Of a stretch of 64,000 nucleotides of DNA, positions 24,768-33,399 are shown in pieces; positions within the stretch are counted from its first letter, which is position 1; every line of letters begins with the position of its first letter. A program made the translations under genes and the position numbers. The stretch is from positions 124,001 to 188,000 of the forward strand of contig CAMXWF010000002.1 in assembly GCA_947252645.1 (NCBI GenBank), in the 5' to 3' direction. Under the pieces are notes generated by a model that saw nothing but the letters and a program-made list of their open reading frames with translations, had not been told where the DNA came from and searched no databases. The stretch is from an uncultured Bacteroidia bacterium. Its GTDB lineage: Bacteria > Bacteroidota > Bacteroidia > Bacteroidales > CAJPTX01.

Positions 24768-26585
24768 CTAGAAACTCTGCACGCTGTAGAGCTTGCTATA
24801 CTCGCCTCTGAGGGCCAGGAGCTGGTCGTGCGTGCCCTGCTCGACTATTTGCCCGTGGTTGAGTACGCAGATGAGGTCAGCATGCTTGATGGTGCTGAGT
24901 CGGTGCGCAATGACCAGGGAGGTTCTATTGGCCATCAGGTTGACCAGAGCCTGCTGTACCAAGCGCTCTGATTCGGCATCGAGGGCTGATGTGGCCTCGT
25001 CTAGTATCATGATAGGTGGACTTTTCAGGATGGCCCTGGCGATACTCAGTCGTTGGCGCTGCCCGCCTGAGAGCTTTGCGCCCCTATCCCCGATATTGCT
25101 CTGGTAGCCATCAGGGGTTTGCACGATGAACTCGTGCGCATTGGCGATGCGGGCTGCGCGCTCCACGGCCTCTGGCGAGGTATGCGCTACGCCAAATGCG
25201 ATGTTATTGTATATGGTATCATTGAAGAGTATGGGATCTTGGTTCACGTAGCCCATCAACCCGCGGAGGGCTTGTATGCTGTACTCCCTGATGTCGTGTC
25301 CATCGAGGAGGATGGCACCATCGGTCACATCGTAGAATCGGGGGAGCAAGTCGGCCAGCGTGGTTTTCCCGGCACCTGAGTGGCCTACCAGGGCGATTGT
25401 CATTCCCTTCTTTATGGTGAGGTTGAGGTGGTTGATGACTGCCTTGCCCCCATAGGAGAACGAGACATCGCGAAACTCTATGGCCTCTCCGAAGGCTTCC
25501 AGTGGGCGTGGCCTAGCCGGCGACTTGATGGGGTTCTCCTGGTCTAGAATCTCCTGCACTCTGTCCAGAGAGGCCAGGCCCTTGATGAGGTTGAAGTACG
25601 CCGACACAAAAGACTTGGCGGGGTTGAGAATCATGTAGAAAAGTGCCATGAAGCCAATCAGAGCTTCTGGAGCTATCATCTGCCCTTTACCTAGCACCAG
25701 GCTACCCCCGTACCAGAGCACCACGCCAACGATGAGAGTGCCAAGAAACTCGCTTAGTGGGCTGGCTAAGTCTCGCTTGCGGCTTACCCGGATAGTCAGA
25801 TGGGAGTAGCGTTGATTGCTTGTCTGGAAGTGCGTCGTCATCCTCTTCTCTGCGTTGAAGGCCTTGACGATGCGTAGTCCTTGGAGGGTCTCATCGATGG
25901 TGGAGAGTAATCGCGCCAGAAGCGCCTGCATGCTGGTGGATTGCCGCCGTAGGTTCTTTCCTACCAGGCCAATCAAACCGCCCGACACGGGTAGGAAGAG
26001 GAACACAAACAGCGTCAGCCGGGGGCTGATGAGTAGCAGGCCCACAAAGTGGATCAGAATGAGTAGAGGGTCGCGCAGTAGCATCTCGAGGGAACGGACA
26101 ACCGAGTTCTCTACCTCGTTGACATCATTGGTCATCCGGCTAATGATGTCCCCCTTGTGTTCCTCGGTGTAGTAGCCCAGTGGAAGGGCGAGTATCTTGG
26201 AGTAGAGTACATTACGGATGTCGCGCACTATCCCTACTCGGATCGGTGAGAGATGCCAAAGAGCCGCGTAGACGAAGAAATTCTTAAGTAGCGCATTAAT
26301 CAGCACGAAGAGCATCACGATGAGCAGGGCCAATTCCTTTCCTTGCGACAGCACCACTTGGGTGATGTGGTAGTAAAGTAGTTGCTGCACCCCCTCGAGG
26401 TTGAGCGTAAATTCTGGCTTCTCGTACACCAGGGGCATCGTGCCAAACAGAACCCCCAGAAACGGGATGATAAAGCTCAGGGAGAATAGCGAGAAAAACC
26501 CGCCCAGCAGATTGCAGAGTACATTGGCCAGCCCTCGCCACTTGTAGGGAGCTATGAAATGCCAGATCTGCTTAAATGCCCTCAC
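24768..26585 (-). CDS. ABC exporter, fused permease and ATPase (MsbA-like)
   Basis: A 605-residue half-transporter that works as a dimer in the inner membrane. Six membrane helices span about residues 18-330, with the coupling stretch GDIISRMTNDVNEVENSVV in the first cytoplasmic loop, typical of the lipid/drug exporter group. The ATPase domain (about 360-605) has Walker A GHSGAGKTT, Q-loop YVNQDP, signature LSGGQRQRLSIARA, Walker B MILDEATSALD and the H-loop AHRLST. Lipid or drug export is likely, but substrate cannot be read from sequence. It is the last gene of the rimP-nusA-infB-purB run, 39 bases after purB. Confidence 0.9.
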   Translation of the reverse strand: MRAFKQIWHFIAPYKWRGLANVLCNLLGGFFSLFSLSFIIPFLGVLFGTMPLVYEKPEFTLNLEGVQQLLYYHITQVVLSQGKELALLIVMLFVLINALLKNFFVYAALWHLSPIRVGIVRDIRNVLYSKILALPLGYYTEEHKGDIISRMTNDVNEVENSVVRSLEMLLRDPLLILIHFVGLLLISPRLTLFVFLFLPVSGGLIGLVGKNLRRQSTSMQALLARLLSTIDETLQGLRIVKAFNAEKRMTTHFQTSNQRYSHLTIRVSRKRDLASPLSEFLGTLIVGVVLWYGGSLVLGKGQMIAPEALIGFMALFYMILNPAKSFVSAYFNLIKGLASLDRVQEILDQENPIKSPARPRPLEAFGEAIEFRDVSFSYGGKAVINHLNLTIKKGMTIALVGHSGAGKTTLADLLPRFYDVTDGAILLDGHDIREYSIQALRGLMGYVNQDPILFNDTIYNNIAFGVAHTSPEAVERAARIANAHEFIVQTPDGYQSNIGDRGAKLSGGQRQRLSIARAILKSPPIMILDEATSALDAESERLVQQALVNLMANRTSLVIAHRLSTIKHADLICVLNHGQIVEQGTHDQLLALRGEYSKLYSVQSF

Positions 26586-26624
26586 CTGTGGGTGTCTTTA
26601 GCTTTCAACCCTAGGCTGCTGACG

Positions 26625-28019
26625 CTAGCGCTCGCGGGTGTCACGCAGCGCTTCGGGCATTAGCCCCAAATAGTTGAAAGGCGTAATGGCCCTCATTTCG
26701 GCCTTGACCCTATCTGACACCTCGAGCGAATCGATGAACTCCTCCATCTCCGCCTTTTTGGGTGGCAACGCAGTGCGCGTAAGTCTCTTGAGGGCCTCAT
26801 AGGCATTGGGGTAGCCCTCGCGGCGTAGTATCGTCTGCAGGGCCTCTGAGACCACCACCCAGTGGGCCTCTAGGTCCTCGTGCATCCGCTCCGTATGGAC
26901 GGCTATCCGCCCAAAGCCGCGAAGTATCGACTCTATGGCTATCACCGTGTGTGCTATTGGCACGCCTATGTTGCGAATAACGGTGCTGTCCGTCAGATCG
27001 CGTTGCATACGGCTGATAGGTAGCTTTTGCGCCAGGAACTCGTAGACGGCGTTGGCCATGCCCAAGTTGCCCTCCGCATTCTCAAAGTCAATGGGGTTCA
27101 CTTTGTGCGGCATGGCCGATGACCCCACCTCACCAGGCACTACCACCTGACGGAAGTAGTCCATCGAGATGTACAGCCAGAAATCCCGACACAGATCGAT
27201 GAGAATCGTGTTGATCCGCCTTAAGCCATCGCACGTGGCTGCCAAGTTGTCGTAGTGCTCTATTTGGGTCGTAGTCTTCGAGCGGTCTAGCCCTAGGGTG
27301 TCGTTCACAAACTTATTGGCAAACATCTCCCAGTCTATCTGCGGGTAGGCAGCGTAGTGGGCGTTGAGGTTGCCCGTGGCACCGCCAAACTTGGCCGATA
27401 CTGGCACCACGCGCAGCGCCTGCAGTTGGACGGTTAAACGCTCCACGAACACGTATACTTCTTTGCCCAGTCTCGTAGGGGTAGCTGGTTGCCCATGGGT
27501 GTGCGCCAGCATGGGGAAATCCTTCCAGGCTATTGCCAGCTCCTTGAGCTTCGACACCAAGCGGTGCATACGGGGGAAGTACTCCGCCTGCGCAGCGTAC
27601 TTGAGCATGAGCGGGAAAGCCGTGTTATTGATGTCTTGGCTTGTCAGCCCAAAATGAACAAATTCGCGGTAGGCCGAGAGCCCCACGGCCTCTAGCTGTT
27701 CCTTCAGAAAGTACTCTACCGCCTTGACATCGTGGTTAGTCGTGCGCTCTATGGCCTTTACTCGCAGTGCATATTCTGGCTTATACTCCTTGTAGAGGTC
27801 TCGCAGCGCAAGCAGCTTCTCCACGGGGCACGACTCCAGTTGCGGCAACGGGAGCAGGCGTAGGGCGATCAGGTACTCCACCTCCACCAGAATTCGGTAG
27901 CGTATTAGAGCCTGCTCGGAGAAAAAATCCCGTAGGGGCGCCGTCTTAGTGGCGTAGCGTCCATCTATGGGCGATATCGCGGCAAGAGCCGTCTCATCAA
28001 GTGCCATACTATCCGCCAT
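26625..28019 (-). CDS. purB: Adenylosuccinate lyase
   Basis: A 464-residue fumarase/aspartase-superfamily enzyme. It cleaves SAICAR to AICAR and adenylosuccinate to AMP in purine synthesis. Signatures are the N-terminal AISPIDGRYA, the region ERTTNHDVKAVEYFL with its catalytic His, LTSQDINNTA, AHTHGQPATPTRLGKE, and the superfamily loop SSAMPHKVNPIDFENAEGN, which holds the catalytic Ser. Length and sequence resemble the long PurB form of Escherichia coli and Bacteroidota. The first ATG (28019) or the Met five codons later could be the start. It lies 31 bases after infB. Confidence 0.95.
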   Translation of the reverse strand: MADSMALDETALAAISPIDGRYATKTAPLRDFFSEQALIRYRILVEVEYLIALRLLPLPQLESCPVEKLLALRDLYKEYKPEYALRVKAIERTTNHDVKAVEYFLKEQLEAVGLSAYREFVHFGLTSQDINNTAFPLMLKYAAQAEYFPRMHRLVSKLKELAIAWKDFPMLAHTHGQPATPTRLGKEVYVFVERLTVQLQALRVVPVSAKFGGATGNLNAHYAAYPQIDWEMFANKFVNDTLGLDRSKTTTQIEHYDNLAATCDGLRRINTILIDLCRDFWLYISMDYFRQVVVPGEVGSSAMPHKVNPIDFENAEGNLGMANAVYEFLAQKLPISRMQRDLTDSTVIRNIGVPIAHTVIAIESILRGFGRIAVHTERMHEDLEAHWVVVSEALQTILRREGYPNAYEALKRLTRTALPPKKAEMEEFIDSLEVSDRVKAEMRAITPFNYLGLMPEALRDTRER

Positions 28020-28050
28020 TTTCTATCTACTCCCTCAGCCAGGTGCTCTG

Positions 28051-31000
28051 CTATAGTGTGCGGCGCACCTCTATCTCGTTGTACACCTCCAGCATGTCGC
28101 CCACCTTGACATCGTTGTAGTTTTTGATGCTCAGGCCGCACTCCTGCCCTAGGGTCACCTCCTTGGCTTCGTCCTTAAAGCGCTTCAGCGATGACAGCTC
28201 GCTCGTGTAGACCACGATGCCATCCCGGATGATGTGTACCTTGTTCTTCCGTTGCACCTTCCCCTCCTGCACGATGCATCCGGCTATCCGGCCAACCTTC
28301 GAGATGTTGTAGATCTGCTGCACTTCCAGCGTCCCTACCACCTCCTCACGGATCTCCGGCGACAGCATGCCCTCCATGGCACTCCTGATCTCATCGATCG
28401 CATCGAATATCACCGAGTAGAGCCGTATGTCGATCTGCTCGTTCTCGGCTTGCCGGCGTGCGGCCACCGAGGGCCGCACTTGGAAGCCCACGATGATGGA
28501 GTTCGTCGTGGCCGCCATGGTCACGTCTGACTCCGTGATCTGACCCACTCCGCCCGATATCACGTTCACCTGGATCTCAGGCGTGGAAAGCTCCACCAGG
28601 GCTCCCGACAGCGCCTGTAGTGAGCCATCTACATCGGCCTTCACTATCAGGTTCAGCTCTTGGAAGTGCCCTATCGCAATGCGGCGTCCTATCTCATCGA
28701 GCGTGATGTGCTTGCGCGTACGCAAATCCTGCACACGTCGGATGGAACTCACCTTCGCCGCAATCTCCTTGGCCACCTTATCCGACTCTACCACCTGGAA
28801 GGTATCTCCTGCCTGCGGTGCGCCGTTCAAGCCTACCACCTTCACGGGTATCGATACGCTCGCCTCCTTCACCTCGGCCCCTTGGTCATTGAATAGGGCT
28901 TTTACGCGGCCGTGGTGGCTTCCTGAAACGATGCTGTCGCCCTTGCGAAGAGTCCCATTTTGCACCAGCACCATGGCCACATACCCACGACCACGATCCA
29001 GGGCCGCCTCTAGCACCACCCCCTCCGCATTCCGGTTGGGATTAGCCTTCAGGTCCATCACATCGGCCTCCAGTAGCACTTTCTCCAGCAGCGCATCGAT
29101 ATTCTTGCCGTGTTTGGCCGATATCTCTTGGCTCTGGTACTTGCCGCCCCAGTCTTCCACAAGGTAGTTCTGTTCGGAAAGCTGCTGCTTGACGCGCTCC
29201 ACGTTGGCGCTCGGCGAATCTATCTTGTTGATGGCGAACACCAGCCGGGCCCCAGTGGCCGATGCGTGGGTAATCGCCTCCAAAGTCTGCGGTTGCACAC
29301 CATCATCGGCCGCTATCACCACGATGACAATATCCGTCAACTGGGCACCGCGTGCCCGCATGGCGGTAAAGGCCGCATGGCCTGGCGTATCAATCAGGGT
29401 AAACTTCCGCCCGTTGGCCAACGTGATGGCGTAGGCCGATAGGTGCTGCGTTATCCCTCCGGCCTCCCCAGCTATCACATTCGTCTTGCGAATGGCATCG
29501 CAGAGGCTCGTCTTACCATGGTTGGCGTGACCCATCACCGTGATTACCGGCTGACGGGGTTCCAGATCCTCTGGCTTGTCCTCTTGCTGCTCGAACTCTG
29601 TTGCTATCTCGCTCTCCACGAACTTGAGCGTGAAGCCATACTCCTCGGCCACTAGCTTCATCGTCTCTGCGTCCAGTCGCTGGTTGATCGTCACCATCAG
29701 CCCCACATTCATGCACGTGGTGATCACGTCCGTTACCTCCACATCCATGAGTGAGGCCAGCTCGCTAACCGAAATGAACTCGCTCACGTTGAGCGTCTTG
29801 CTCTCTGCTGCTACTAGCTCCTTGGCCTGCTCGCGACGCTGCTCCTGCGCCTCGCGCTTTTCCCGACGATACTGCACCCCTCGCTTCGCACTGCCCGTAC
29901 GGTGCGAGGCCATCCGAGCCTTGGTCTGGCGTATCTTCTCCTCTACGTCTTCTGCAGTTATCTCCTGGCGTTCCGGTTGGTGGGTCGTACGACGCCGGCG
30001 CTCCGGGGCTTCTGGCCGCGGTGGACGGGCGGGGGCTGAACCTGGCGTAGCTCCTGGCCCGCCAACTGCTACCGGGCGACGGTGGTGGCGGCGCTTGGAT
30101 ACCCCGCCCCCAGGAGTCGCCGAGGCTTCGGGCTTACGCCTTCGATCTGGCACTGTGGATAGATCAAGCTTCCCTAGTACCGTCAGCCCTTTCGGCTTCT
30201 CTACCCCTATGCGGAACACCTCCTCCTTCTTTTCCTCCTTCTTCTCCTCCGCCGGCGCCGCTATGGGCTGCGTGGCTGGAGTCGGCTGCGCATTGGCCTT
30301 TGGCTCTGCGGCAGGACTCTCTGGGCGCTTACCATCCGCAACACTCCGACTGGCTTTGCTACGCCGAGCTCTCGGTGCCTCTAGATCCACTTTGCCCACC
30401 ACTTTGGGCCCTGCCAGTTTTGGACTTTCTAGCCTGAAGGGCTCCTCGGCCTTTTTCTCCACCGATGCCACTTTGGGCTCGGTGATGGTTGTTGCCGGCC
30501 CAGCAGCTACCACCTTGGCCTCTTGCTCGGGCGCTTTAGTGCTTGACTGCGGCTCAGCCTTGACCTGGGATTCCTCCCCTTGCGGACTTGCTACAGGGAG
30601 TTCAGCTGTCGCGGTGACGGGCGACTCAGGCTGCTTGGCCGCCCCTGTTGTCTGCTCTTGGTGCACCTGATCCTCTTTCGATGCGCTCTCTTGGCGTGTC
30701 GCAGCGACCTCTGTCGGTTTCTCCGTGTCTGGCACTGCCGTCTCGCTGGCAGGAGCAGCGAAAAGACTATTCGCCGGTGCTGCTTGCTCTATTGCCTTCT
30801 TGGAGTTTTGCTTTCGTTTGACCGTGGCTGCACGGGAGCGCTTGGGCGTGCGGCTTACGGGTTCGGGAACCTTTGCTGCACTCGGGGCAACCTTGTCCCT
30901 CTCCTCCTCATCCTTCTTGGGGACTTTCGTCAGGCTCTTGAGCTCGGGCTCCTGCTCTGCGGGGGGCAGCACTACCTCGGCCTTGTGCTCATCCGCCTGC

Positions 31001-31266
31001 TCCACGGCACTGGTGCCTAGGGCATCGCCTATCGTCTGCGGGGGCTCTGGTGCTGGCGTAGGCTCGTGCGAATGCTTCGACTCGGCGGGAGCCTCTGGCT
31101 TATATTCCGCCATGAGCAGCTCGCAGGCCTCGGGCGAGAGCTTTGCATTCGGATCAGGCTCCACCTTGATCCCCTTTGTCCCCAAAAACTCCACAAGCGT
31201 CTCCAGCCCCACGTTGAGTTCCCGAACCAACCGGTTCATCCGCTTGCTAGTCCCCTTTTTCACCAT
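28051..31266 (-). CDS. infB: Translation initiation factor IF-2
   Basis: A 1071-residue GTPase that recruits fMet-tRNA to the 30S subunit and promotes subunit joining. A short N-terminal IF2_N domain (MNRLVRELNVGLETLVEFL) is followed by a low-complexity Pro/Ala/Glu/Lys-rich linker of about 400 residues, a second IF2_N-like domain (LNVSEFISVSELASLM), and the G domain from about 570. G2 is GGITQHL, G3 DTPGHAAF, G4 NKID, then domains II-IV. The P-loop reads GHANHGKT (579-586) instead of the near-universal GHVDHGKT: V581A and D582N-type changes. GxxxxGKT itself is preserved. Third gene of the rimP-nusA-infB operon. Confidence 0.95.
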   Translation of the reverse strand: MVKKGTSKRMNRLVRELNVGLETLVEFLGTKGIKVEPDPNAKLSPEACELLMAEYKPEAPAESKHSHEPTPAPEPPQTIGDALGTSAVEQADEHKAEVVLPPAEQEPELKSLTKVPKKDEEERDKVAPSAAKVPEPVSRTPKRSRAATVKRKQNSKKAIEQAAPANSLFAAPASETAVPDTEKPTEVAATRQESASKEDQVHQEQTTGAAKQPESPVTATAELPVASPQGEESQVKAEPQSSTKAPEQEAKVVAAGPATTITEPKVASVEKKAEEPFRLESPKLAGPKVVGKVDLEAPRARRSKASRSVADGKRPESPAAEPKANAQPTPATQPIAAPAEEKKEEKKEEVFRIGVEKPKGLTVLGKLDLSTVPDRRRKPEASATPGGGVSKRRHHRRPVAVGGPGATPGSAPARPPRPEAPERRRRTTHQPERQEITAEDVEEKIRQTKARMASHRTGSAKRGVQYRREKREAQEQRREQAKELVAAESKTLNVSEFISVSELASLMDVEVTDVITTCMNVGLMVTINQRLDAETMKLVAEEYGFTLKFVESEIATEFEQQEDKPEDLEPRQPVITVMGHANHGKTSLCDAIRKTNVIAGEAGGITQHLSAYAITLANGRKFTLIDTPGHAAFTAMRARGAQLTDIVIVVIAADDGVQPQTLEAITHASATGARLVFAINKIDSPSANVERVKQQLSEQNYLVEDWGGKYQSQEISAKHGKNIDALLEKVLLEADVMDLKANPNRNAEGVVLEAALDRGRGYVAMVLVQNGTLRKGDSIVSGSHHGRVKALFNDQGAEVKEASVSIPVKVVGLNGAPQAGDTFQVVESDKVAKEIAAKVSSIRRVQDLRTRKHITLDEIGRRIAIGHFQELNLIVKADVDGSLQALSGALVELSTPEIQVNVISGGVGQITESDVTMAATTNSIIVGFQVRPSVAARRQAENEQIDIRLYSVIFDAIDEIRSAMEGMLSPEIREEVVGTLEVQQIYNISKVGRIAGCIVQEGKVQRKNKVHIIRDGIVVYTSELSSLKRFKDEAKEVTLGQECGLSIKNYNDVKVGDMLEVYNEIEVRRTL

Positions 31267-31326
31267 ATCCGCACTCGCTCCCTTAACTAATTCCGTCCTT
31301 CCCCGTCGTTAGCACTCTGCGCCGCA

Positions 31327-32607
31327 TTACGCCTCAGGGCGCTCCGACTCCTCCCCCTCGCTATCCTCCGCCTCAAACTCACTACCTAGGATCTCTAGCA
31401 CCTTGTCTACGGTCTCTTCTTCCAAGTCCGTGCGCTTGATTAGGAGCTCCCGCCCATAATCCAGCACGCTTAGGGCGGTCTCCAGCCCTATCCCGTGTAG
31501 CATATCTATGATCCAGTCATCGATATCCCCGCGGAACTCATCCAGCGGGATGTCATCGTCCTCCTGGGGCTCCGTGTCACGGTACACATCGATCTTGTAG
31601 CCAGTCAGCTCACTGGCCAGGCGGATGTTGTAGCCGTTCTTCCCTATCGCCAGCGACACCTGGTCCGGGTGTAGCATGACCTCTGCGTGCTTCTCCTGCT
31701 CATCCAGCTCCATCGACGCAATGGTCGCTGGGCTGAGAGCCCGCGCTACGTAGAGGCGCATGTTCGTTGTGTAGTTGATCACATCGATGTTCTCATTGCG
31801 CAGCTCGCGCACCACGTCCCGAATGCGACTCCCGCGCATCCCCACGCAGGCCCCCACCGGGTCTATCCGATCATCGTAGCTCTCCACGCTCACCTTGGCC
31901 CGCTCACCAGGCACCCGCACCACCTTGCGGATGGTAATTAGCCCATCGAATATCTCCGGCACGCTGCGCTCCATCAAACGCTCCAAAAACAGCGGAGAGG
32001 TGCGAGAAAGCGTGATGATGGGATTCGTGTTCCCCATCGCAACTGACGATATCACCGCGCTGATCGACTCACCTTTGCGGAAAAAGTCCGTCGGGATCTG
32101 CTCGCTCTTCGGCATCACCAGCTCGTGCCCCTCATCGTCGAGGAGCACAATCTCACGCCGCCGGATCTGGTGCACCTCCGCCAGCACCAGCTCACCCTCC
32201 CGATCTTTGTAGCGCTTGTAGAGGTTGTCGCGCTCGTATTCCGAGATCCGGGCCGTCAGGTTCTGCCTGATGGCCAAGATATTCCGTCGCGCAAAATCCT
32301 CAAAACGAACCTCATCGCTCACCTCCTCGCCCACCTCGTAGTCGGCTTGGATCTTCTTGGCCTCCGACAACCCTATCTGCCGGTTCGCATCCTCCACCGC
32401 ACCATCCTCCACCACCTCGCGATTACGCCATATCTCAAAATCCCCCTTGTCTATGTTGATGATCACATCGTAGTTATCATCCGTCCCGTGGTTCTTCGCC
32501 AGCACCGCACGAAACACATCCTCCAAGATCCCAGCCATTGTCGGCCGGTCTATGTTCTTCTGGTCCTTGAACTCCGACAAGGTCAACCTCAGGTCCGCAC
32601 TATTCAT
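31327..32607 (-). CDS. nusA: Transcription termination/antitermination factor NusA
   Basis: A 426-residue RNA-polymerase-binding factor. It has the N-terminal domain (1-130; LRLTLSEFKDQKNIDR, with YDVIINIDKGDFEIWR), an S1 domain (about 135-200; GELVLAEVHQIRRREIVLL), then two KH domains with VGACVGMRGSRIRDVV and SLAIGKNGYNIRLASELTG. A C-terminal helical segment (GDIDDWIIDMLHGIGLETAL) and an acidic tail follow. Its start overlaps the rimP stop by eight bases and infB begins 60 bases downstream, the classical rimP-nusA-infB order. Confidence 0.95.
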   Translation of the reverse strand: MNSADLRLTLSEFKDQKNIDRPTMAGILEDVFRAVLAKNHGTDDNYDVIINIDKGDFEIWRNREVVEDGAVEDANRQIGLSEAKKIQADYEVGEEVSDEVRFEDFARRNILAIRQNLTARISEYERDNLYKRYKDREGELVLAEVHQIRRREIVLLDDEGHELVMPKSEQIPTDFFRKGESISAVISSVAMGNTNPIITLSRTSPLFLERLMERSVPEIFDGLITIRKVVRVPGERAKVSVESYDDRIDPVGACVGMRGSRIRDVVRELRNENIDVINYTTNMRLYVARALSPATIASMELDEQEKHAEVMLHPDQVSLAIGKNGYNIRLASELTGYKIDVYRDTEPQEDDDIPLDEFRGDIDDWIIDMLHGIGLETALSVLDYGRELLIKRTDLEEETVDKVLEILGSEFEAEDSEGEESERPEA

Positions 32608-33112
32608 TGCCTCTCCCTATTTTGTCCCAACTCAACCTACAGGCGCTGTAGCTCCCCTCTGGCCAGCAGTTCACCTGCTGCTCCTTGTGCTTACGCTTCG
32701 CCCCAGGCGCCAACACCATCACCGATTCCTCCAGCTCAAGCGTCCCAGCATGGTAGCCCCGCAAGACCCCCTCGTGCCAGCGACGATCAGCACCAAGCAC
32801 CTCTACCCAGTGCCCACGGTACTTGGCGTACTGCCGAGGATGCTCAAACGGCGACGTTAGACCTGGCGACGACACCTCCAGCTCCCTATCGACCCCATGG
32901 GCCTCCAGCAGCTCGCTCAGGCCCCGACTCACCTCCACGCACTCCTCCAGGTCTATACCCGTTTCCCTATCTATTAGAACCGCTACCTTATCACGTTGTA
33001 TCTTAACTCCTACCACAAAAAAATCCAAATCGCCTGCAGCCTCCGCACGGGCGCAGTACGACCCAAGCCAACCGCGCACCAGCTCCTCCACGTCTGTCGC
33101 CTGCGTACACAT
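32600..33112 (-). CDS. rimP: Ribosome maturation factor RimP
   Basis: About 170 residues; assists 30S subunit maturation. The sequence VEELVRGWLGS, VVGVKIQRDKVAVLIDRETGIDLEECVEVSRGLSELL and the signature ELEVSSPGLTSPFEHPRQYAKYRG identifies it. The ATG at 33112 (MCTQATDVEEL) is preferred over one at 33166, because the latter would place the promoter box and a stem-loop inside the gene. It overlaps nusA by eight bases. Confidence 0.9.
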   Translation of the reverse strand: MCTQATDVEELVRGWLGSYCARAEAAGDLDFFVVGVKIQRDKVAVLIDRETGIDLEECVEVSRGLSELLEAHGVDRELEVSSPGLTSPFEHPRQYAKYRGHWVEVLGADRRWHEGVLRGYHAGTLELEESVMVLAPGAKRKHKEQQVNCWPEGSYSACRLSWDKIGRGNE

Positions 33113-33119
33113 ACAAAGA

Positions 33120-33137
33120 GAGGGGCCTTGGCCCCTC
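33120..33137 (-). promoter_or_regulatory. Stem-loop in the rimP leader
   Basis: Perfect eight-base arms GAGGGGCC (33120-33127) and GGCCCCTC (33130-33137) with a two-base loop, lying between the promoter box and the rimP start. It could influence translation of rimP or reduce read-through. Function is inferred. Confidence 0.4.
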
Positions 33138-33153
33138 AATCCAACATCTGCCA

Positions 33154-33161
33154 CAAAGGTA
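33154..33161 (-). promoter_or_regulatory. -7 promoter box of the rimP-nusA-infB operon
   Basis: The minus strand reads TACCTTTG, a full TAnnTTTG match, 41 bases before the rimP ATG. A TCTG (33183-33186), one base off TTTG, sits 21 bases upstream. Confidence 0.5.
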
Positions 33162-33399
33162 AGCATTTTCTACACGTCATGCCAGAAGGCTCCTACCCCT
33201 TCTCCCCTGCCATGCTGTCCACTGCTCCCCGCAGTTGGCCTTGAGGCACGAAGGCAGGTCTACGCCCCTAAAACAAGATTTTCCCCTGCACTTTGGCTCC
33301 CCCCCCCAAGAAGCTGCGCTTGGCCACGGACTGCCGAAAATCCTTTTACCCCAGTTTATTCCTAAATTCGCCACGAGATTTAACCACTCGCCCTATTCC

